Assembly (NCBI GenBank): GCA_027008885.1 | Contig: JALVDQ010000295.1 | Span: forward strand, 1-9,422 | Source of the DNA: Thiotrichaceae bacterium | GTDB taxonomy: Bacteria > Pseudomonadota > Gammaproteobacteria > Thiotrichales > Thiotrichaceae | DNA: 9,422 nucleotides | Direction of reading: 5' to 3' | Shown: positions 6,963 through 9,422 of the stretch, piece after piece | How the letters are laid out: the number at the start of each line of letters is the position of its first letter | How positions within the stretch are numbered: position 1 is the stretch's first letter | The notes under the pieces: model-generated | Databases searched by the model: none | The model's input: the letters and a program-made list of their open reading frames with translations, nothing else | What the model was told of the DNA's origin: nothing | Program-made: the position numbers and the translations under genes

Positions 6963-7134
6963 CTACGCCTATACTCTTCACTGATTCAGGACAAGCCAAC
7001 TTTAAATACAATAATATTTTAAGTATTGAAAAACAGACGAAAGGTAGCGTTTTTCTGACCTGAGCCGAATAGTAGCTGCCTCACAGATTTAAGACAAGAT
7101 GTGGAGTTCAGGCAATATTATGACCCTGTTTCTT

Positions 7135-7140
7135 TATAAT
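7135..7140 (+). promoter_or_regulatory. Possible -10 element for the unknown gene
   Basis: A perfect TATAAT is present on the plus strand, but no good -35 hexamer lies 16-18 nt upstream. If used, it would give a leader of about 120 nt before the ATG at 7268. In AT-rich DNA this could arise by chance. Confidence 0.25.
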
Positions 7141-7267
7141 CACCCCAAGTCATTCTATTTATTGCTTTTGTTTAATATTTGTTCAGCTTGCGTTTAGCAA
7201 GGCAGTGTTAGTCTCTATCCACACTATCCATAAACAGATTAATTCAGGGAATAACGGGGAAACTGCA

Positions 7268-8074
7268 ATGTCTTTGCATCAGTTACATTTTAATAAAAGT
7301 AATATCAGGTTTGGCAAACTGAAAAACCCTTCTTTGCCGCCAACCTGTGATTCGATTATCAGAAATCTGCTTGGCAATCCTCGCCAGCATCTGGATTTGC
7401 TGAACAAAAAAAATAATATCACTCATATTTTTGAAAAAAATACGCGCAAGAAGCTTAAAATAAAAAAGCTGAACAGGCAGCTAGTTGAGGGCTTTATAGC
7501 AGCGATTGAGCATTGTCACAATTTGGAAGACACTGATCAACTTATTAATTTTCTTGAAGAAATAGACTGTCATTCAGCAAAAATAGATGGCTTTTATACA
7601 ATGCAGCCTGTTGTGGTTCAGGCAAGTTCTTTTGCCAGCGGTCGTCGCAGATGGACACTGCTGGAAAATCAGCAGCGCATTCGACATATTTACATGGCAC
7701 TTAAATACCTTGAAAAGAATAGATTAAAAAGACCCACTAGCTGCAAAAGCAGTACCGATCTGTTAAACAAACATTTTCTAAAGACACTCAGTTATGCAAA
7801 CTGGGACAATTACCTGCTCCATAAGCCAACTGGAAATCATGCTGTCAATCATCATCTTGGCAAAATTTACCAGGTTTTTCACAACTGGTTTTCACAAAAA
7901 ACCATGGTTGAACAGGAGATCTGGAAGAAAAAATTATTAAATCATACCAAATTTATCTGGTATATCGCAGAAGAGGAAGTCAATGAACCCCAAAAATACC
8001 AAAAACAGGGGGGGATGGGTTTCAGAGGACAGAAGACAGAAAACAGAGGACAGGGAACAGAGTATGTAGCCTGA
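7268..8074 (+). CDS. Hypothetical protein of unknown family with a repeat-derived C-terminus
   Basis: This 268-aa protein is not recognised. The start at 7268 is preferred over an upstream in-frame GTG at 7205 because GGGGA at 7256-7260 lies 7 nt before it. The protein is basic, with no signal peptide or membrane segment, so it is probably cytoplasmic. Residues 60-70 are a lysine-rich patch (RKKLKIKKLNR). Residues 71-105 look helical and acidic. SSFASGRRRW at 120-129 and an aromatic/His-rich region at 165-232 (YANWDNYLLHKPTGNHAVNHH, split by the reader as 176-196) are the most distinctive stretches. The last ~25 residues (QKQGGMGFRGQKTENRGQGTE) are translated from the G-tract and GGACAG repeats, so the ancestral protein probably ended near residue 243. 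Base composition is visibly more AT-rich than in the isc genes, which may indicate transfer. It stands alone, with no operon partner. Confidence 0.6.
   Translation: MSLHQLHFNKSNIRFGKLKNPSLPPTCDSIIRNLLGNPRQHLDLLNKKNNITHIFEKNTRKKLKIKKLNRQLVEGFIAAIEHCHNLEDTDQLINFLEEIDCHSAKIDGFYTMQPVVVQASSFASGRRRWTLLENQQRIRHIYMALKYLEKNRLKRPTSCKSSTDLLNKHFLKTLSYANWDNYLLHKPTGNHAVNHHLGKIYQVFHNWFSQKTMVEQEIWKKKLLNHTKFIWYIAEEEVNEPQKYQKQGGMGFRGQKTENRGQGTEYVA
7992..8020 (+). repeat. Degenerate third copy (C) of the G-tract repeat
   Basis: The 13-nt core GGGGGGGATGGGT at 8008-8020 is identical to copies A and B. It is preceded by an A-rich stretch (AAAAATACCAAAAACA) that aligns to their A-rich half with one gap and a few changes. 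Unlike A and B it lies inside a reading frame, near the 3' end of the unknown gene. Confidence 0.7.
8023..8064 (+). repeat. Purine-rich GGACAG-type repeat
   Basis: CAGAGGACAG occurs at 8023-8032 and 8044-8053, in two units of 21 bp made almost only of A, G and C (ACAGA/GGACAG variants). The block abuts the G-tract core and supplies the last codons of the unknown gene. Confidence 0.65.
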
Positions 8075-8397
8075 GCTGAGTAAGTACCTGAGTACTCAAG
8101 TTTCGGAGCTCAAAAACAGCATAGAAACACTGATTCCAGTTATTCAGTTCAAGTAACGCAGAGAGTAGCAGAGTTTTTCGCAGAGAACCACGAAGTTAAC
8201 ATTATAAAAATGTATCAAACAATAGTGTGCAAACGAAAAATAGTGTGCAAACGAAGAATAGCGTGCAAACGAAGAATAGCGTGCAAACGAAGGAGGTATA
8301 AATTGTTTTCCTTCTTTACAATCTCTGCGGTTCTCTGCGAATATCTCTGTATTCCTCTGCGTAACGATAGATTTGAACTCCGAAACTTGAGCTGAGT
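8072..8397. repeat. Nested inverted-repeat element with tandem-repeat loop (MITE-like or large hairpin)
   Basis: Outer arms: 8095-8114 and 8372-8391 are complementary at 19 of 20 positions (CTCAAGTTTCGGAG core). Inner arms: 8153-8198 and 8320-8365 share GTAACGCAGAG and CGCAGAGAACC with their reverse complements. The left side has about 35-40 extra nt between outer and inner arms. The 10-bp direct repeat TGAGCTGAGT lies at both boundaries (8072-8081 and 8388-8397). The loop holds four 18-bp tandem units. No transposase is encoded, so this is a non-autonomous repeat or an intergenic hairpin element. GCAGAG-type repeats are common in intergenic DNA of diverse bacteria. Confidence 0.75.
8221..8292. 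repeat. Four tandem 18-bp repeats
   Basis: The unit AATAGYGTGCAAACGAAR starts at 8221, 8239, 8257 and 8275. The four copies differ only at two positions (T/C and the final A/G). Units 3 and 4 are identical, which suggests recent expansion by slippage. Because 18 is a multiple of three, frames remain open on both strands and give artificial ORFs. Confidence 0.9.
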
Positions 8398-8562
8398 TAA
8401 TTAATCTGACAAAAAATCCTATTTGCTGTTTTTTGCTATTCAAGACATTGCGACGGGAGCATAGTGGGCATAGTGGGCTATGTGACCAAAGCAATAACGA
8501 AGAAGATCAGGAAACAGTTAGGCAAGCTCGTTGCAGCTTTACGAAACCGGGCATCGAAGCTT

Positions 8563-8596
8563 AAAAATCTGGTCGTTTACATAAACCTCACCGACC
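8563..8596 (-). terminator. Possible weak terminator downstream of oxyR
   Basis: On the minus strand GGTCG (8596-8592) can pair with CGACC (8575-8571), with an internal TTTA/TAAA pairing, followed closely by a run of five T (8567-8563). The stem is short and interrupted, so this is only a candidate. Confidence 0.25.
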
Positions 8597-8610
8597 TACA
8601 CTCAATCCAG

Positions 8611-9422
8611 TCAGTGTTCAGATTGATCCGGATTTAGCGTCTTTATAATATCTCCCAATAAGGCAAATTCTTCCTTTCTGGCACTGCCCTTGCGCCATGC
8701 CAAACCGATCTCCCGGTAGCTTTTTTTATTGAGTGCATAAGTCTCTATTTCGGTATTTTGTAACAGCGATGAATCTCGCGCCATTTCAGTGAGGTAAGTA
8801 ATGCCTATATCTGAATCCACCATGCTGACCAGTGTCAGCAGACTACTGGCAGCAAAACGGCTGACTGTATCCTGATTACGGATTTTGCAGGCAGACAGTG
8901 CATGATCACGCAGGCAGTGACCATCTTCCAGCAAGATAACGCTTTCTTTGGGCAGATTTTTTAGTGAATAGTGTTGAGGGTCAAGCAACTGGCTGTTTTT
9001 GTGACATGCCATATAAAAGCGATCTTTAAACAAAGGCGTTATTTCAACATTGCTCAACTTGAAGGGCAAGGCGATGAGGATAATATCCAGCTCACCCTGA
9101 AGTAAAAACTCATGCAGATTGCGGGTGGTGTCTTCTCTCAGATAAAGTTTTAGCCCGGGATATTGCCTGCGCAGCACCGGCAGTAATTCGGGCAGCACAA
9201 AAGGTGCAATTGTCGGGATAATACCCAAATTGAGCCGTCCAGAGAGTGGAGTCTGATTGCTACGCGCGATTTCGCCGAGATATTCAATATCACGCAGACA
9301 AAGCCGCGCATGACTGGCAACTTCTCTTCCAGCTCTGGTAATCGTGACACTTTTATTGGTGCGATCAACCAGTTGTGCGCCAAGATGCGTTTCCAGTTCC
9401 CTGATAGCAACACTAAAGGCTG
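8611..9422 (-). CDS. oxyR: Hydrogen peroxide-responsive LysR-type regulator OxyR (N-terminus outside window)
   Basis: The minus-strand frame is open to the window edge and gives 269 residues of a LysR-type regulator. The visible N-terminal end is the second half of the winged helix-turn-helix (AFSVAIRELETHLGAQLVDR, then VTITRAGREV), followed by the linker helix and a periplasmic-binding-like effector domain starting at GRLNLGIIPTIAPF. The peroxide switch is intact: GHCLRDHALSAC carries two cysteines nine residues apart, matching C199 and C208 of E. coli OxyR, with the neighbouring His, Arg and Asp retained. Aligned to E. coli OxyR, about 30 N-terminal residues are missing, which places these cysteines at 199 and 208 in the full protein. 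On oxidation OxyR activates peroxide defence genes. Its target genes and divergent neighbour are outside the window. A TTG at 9226-9228 is internal, not the start. Confidence 0.93.
   Translation of the reverse strand, partial: AFSVAIRELETHLGAQLVDRTNKSVTITRAGREVASHARLCLRDIEYLGEIARSNQTPLSGRLNLGIIPTIAPFVLPELLPVLRRQYPGLKLYLREDTTRNLHEFLLQGELDIILIALPFKLSNVEITPLFKDRFYMACHKNSQLLDPQHYSLKNLPKESVILLEDGHCLRDHALSACKIRNQDTVSRFAASSLLTLVSMVDSDIGITYLTEMARDSSLLQNTEIETYALNKKSYREIGLAWRKGSARKEEFALLGDIIKTLNPDQSEH

Larger units (their letters stand above)
6863..7267. other. Divergent intergenic region between the lipoprotein and the unknown gene
   Basis: This stretch has no convincing gene. It contains the lipoprotein ribosome-binding site (6868-6873, minus strand), a 10-bp palindrome AAGCTAGCTT (6920-6929), three 11-bp direct repeats (6930-6962), and a TATAAT at 7135-7140. 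The plus-strand frame at 6845-7063 overlaps the lipoprotein start and is made partly of the 11-bp repeats, so it is not called. Confidence 0.6.
8075..8610. other. Gene-poor, repeat-rich region between the unknown gene and oxyR
   Basis: Apart from the repeat element above, 8398-8610 has a doubled 9-mer CATAGTGGG at 8454-8478 and a basic 51-codon frame at 8482-8637 that starts with GTG and overlaps the oxyR 3' end antisense. It has no clear Shine-Dalgarno and no recognised family, so it is not called as a gene. Long frames across 8144-8494 (minus) and 8210-8395 (plus) are translations of the tandem repeats. Confidence 0.6.

Noticed and set aside
6845..7063. 72-codon plus-strand frame upstream of the unknown gene
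   Set aside because: It overlaps the lipoprotein start antisense and is partly encoded by the 11-bp repeats; the peptide is not protein-like.
7205..7267. Upstream GTG start for the unknown gene, adding 21 residues
   Set aside because: It has no Shine-Dalgarno, whereas the ATG at 7268 has GGGGA 7 nt upstream.
8221..8292. Possible CRISPR array
   Set aside because: The units are 18 bp in direct tandem with no spacers, so this is a simple tandem repeat.
8144..8494. 116-codon minus-strand frame (and the 61-codon plus-strand frame at 8210-8395)
   Set aside because: Both are built from the 18-bp tandem repeats and the GCAGAG arms, giving monotonous peptides such as repeated FARYSS or CKRRIA; no plausible ribosome-binding site or family.
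9150..9413. 87-codon minus-strand frame at the window end
   Set aside because: It is an out-of-frame shadow of oxyR; the correct frame continues to the window edge and reads as the LysR-type winged helix.

Overview
The window looks like chromosome of a gammaproteobacterium with moderate to low GC. The case rests on an hscA-fdx-iscX cluster in the order of the Enterobacteria-type isc operon, an OxyR with both redox cysteines at the Escherichia coli spacing, and a PatB/MalY-type C-S lyase. The genus cannot be fixed from sequence alone. The intergenic DNA is rich in small dispersed repeats (G-tract repeats, GCAGAG-type repeats, GGACAG-type purine repeats).

Layout: (1) 1-1468, end of the isc operon on +: the C-terminal part of HscA, the [2Fe-2S] ferredoxin Fdx 6 nt behind it, then a 179-nt gap holding a repeat copy, then IscX. 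(2) 1465-2631 on -, a PLP-dependent C-S lyase/aminotransferase meeting iscX tail to tail with a 4-nt overlap. (3) 2794-3978 on -, a single-pass membrane protein with C-terminal ankyrin repeats. (4) 4150-6012 on +, an RNase II-family (RNB) ribonuclease with a complete catalytic aspartate set, divergent from the ankyrin gene and ended by a clear bidirectional terminator. (5) 6077-6862 on -, a lipoprotein with two copies of an Fn3-like WWV domain. (6) 7268-8071 on +, an unrecognised AT-rich gene whose last ~25 codons run into repeat DNA. (7) 8075-8610, a gene-poor stretch with an elaborate inverted/tandem repeat element. (8) 8611-9422 on -, oxyR lacking only its N-terminus.

Functional links: HscA, Fdx and IscX act together in Fe-S cluster assembly. 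The PatB-type lyase also belongs to cysteine/sulfur chemistry, and OxyR governs the peroxide response that protects Fe-S enzymes. The remaining genes show no operon link to each other.

The most noteworthy structures are non-coding. A 32-bp repeat occurs as an almost perfect inverted pair (31/32) flanking exactly iscX and patB, and its 13-nt core recurs inside the 3' end of the unknown gene. A ~326-bp nested inverted-repeat element with four 18-bp tandem units in its loop lies between the unknown gene and oxyR. No defence system, phage, integrase, CRISPR array or recognisable transposase gene was seen.
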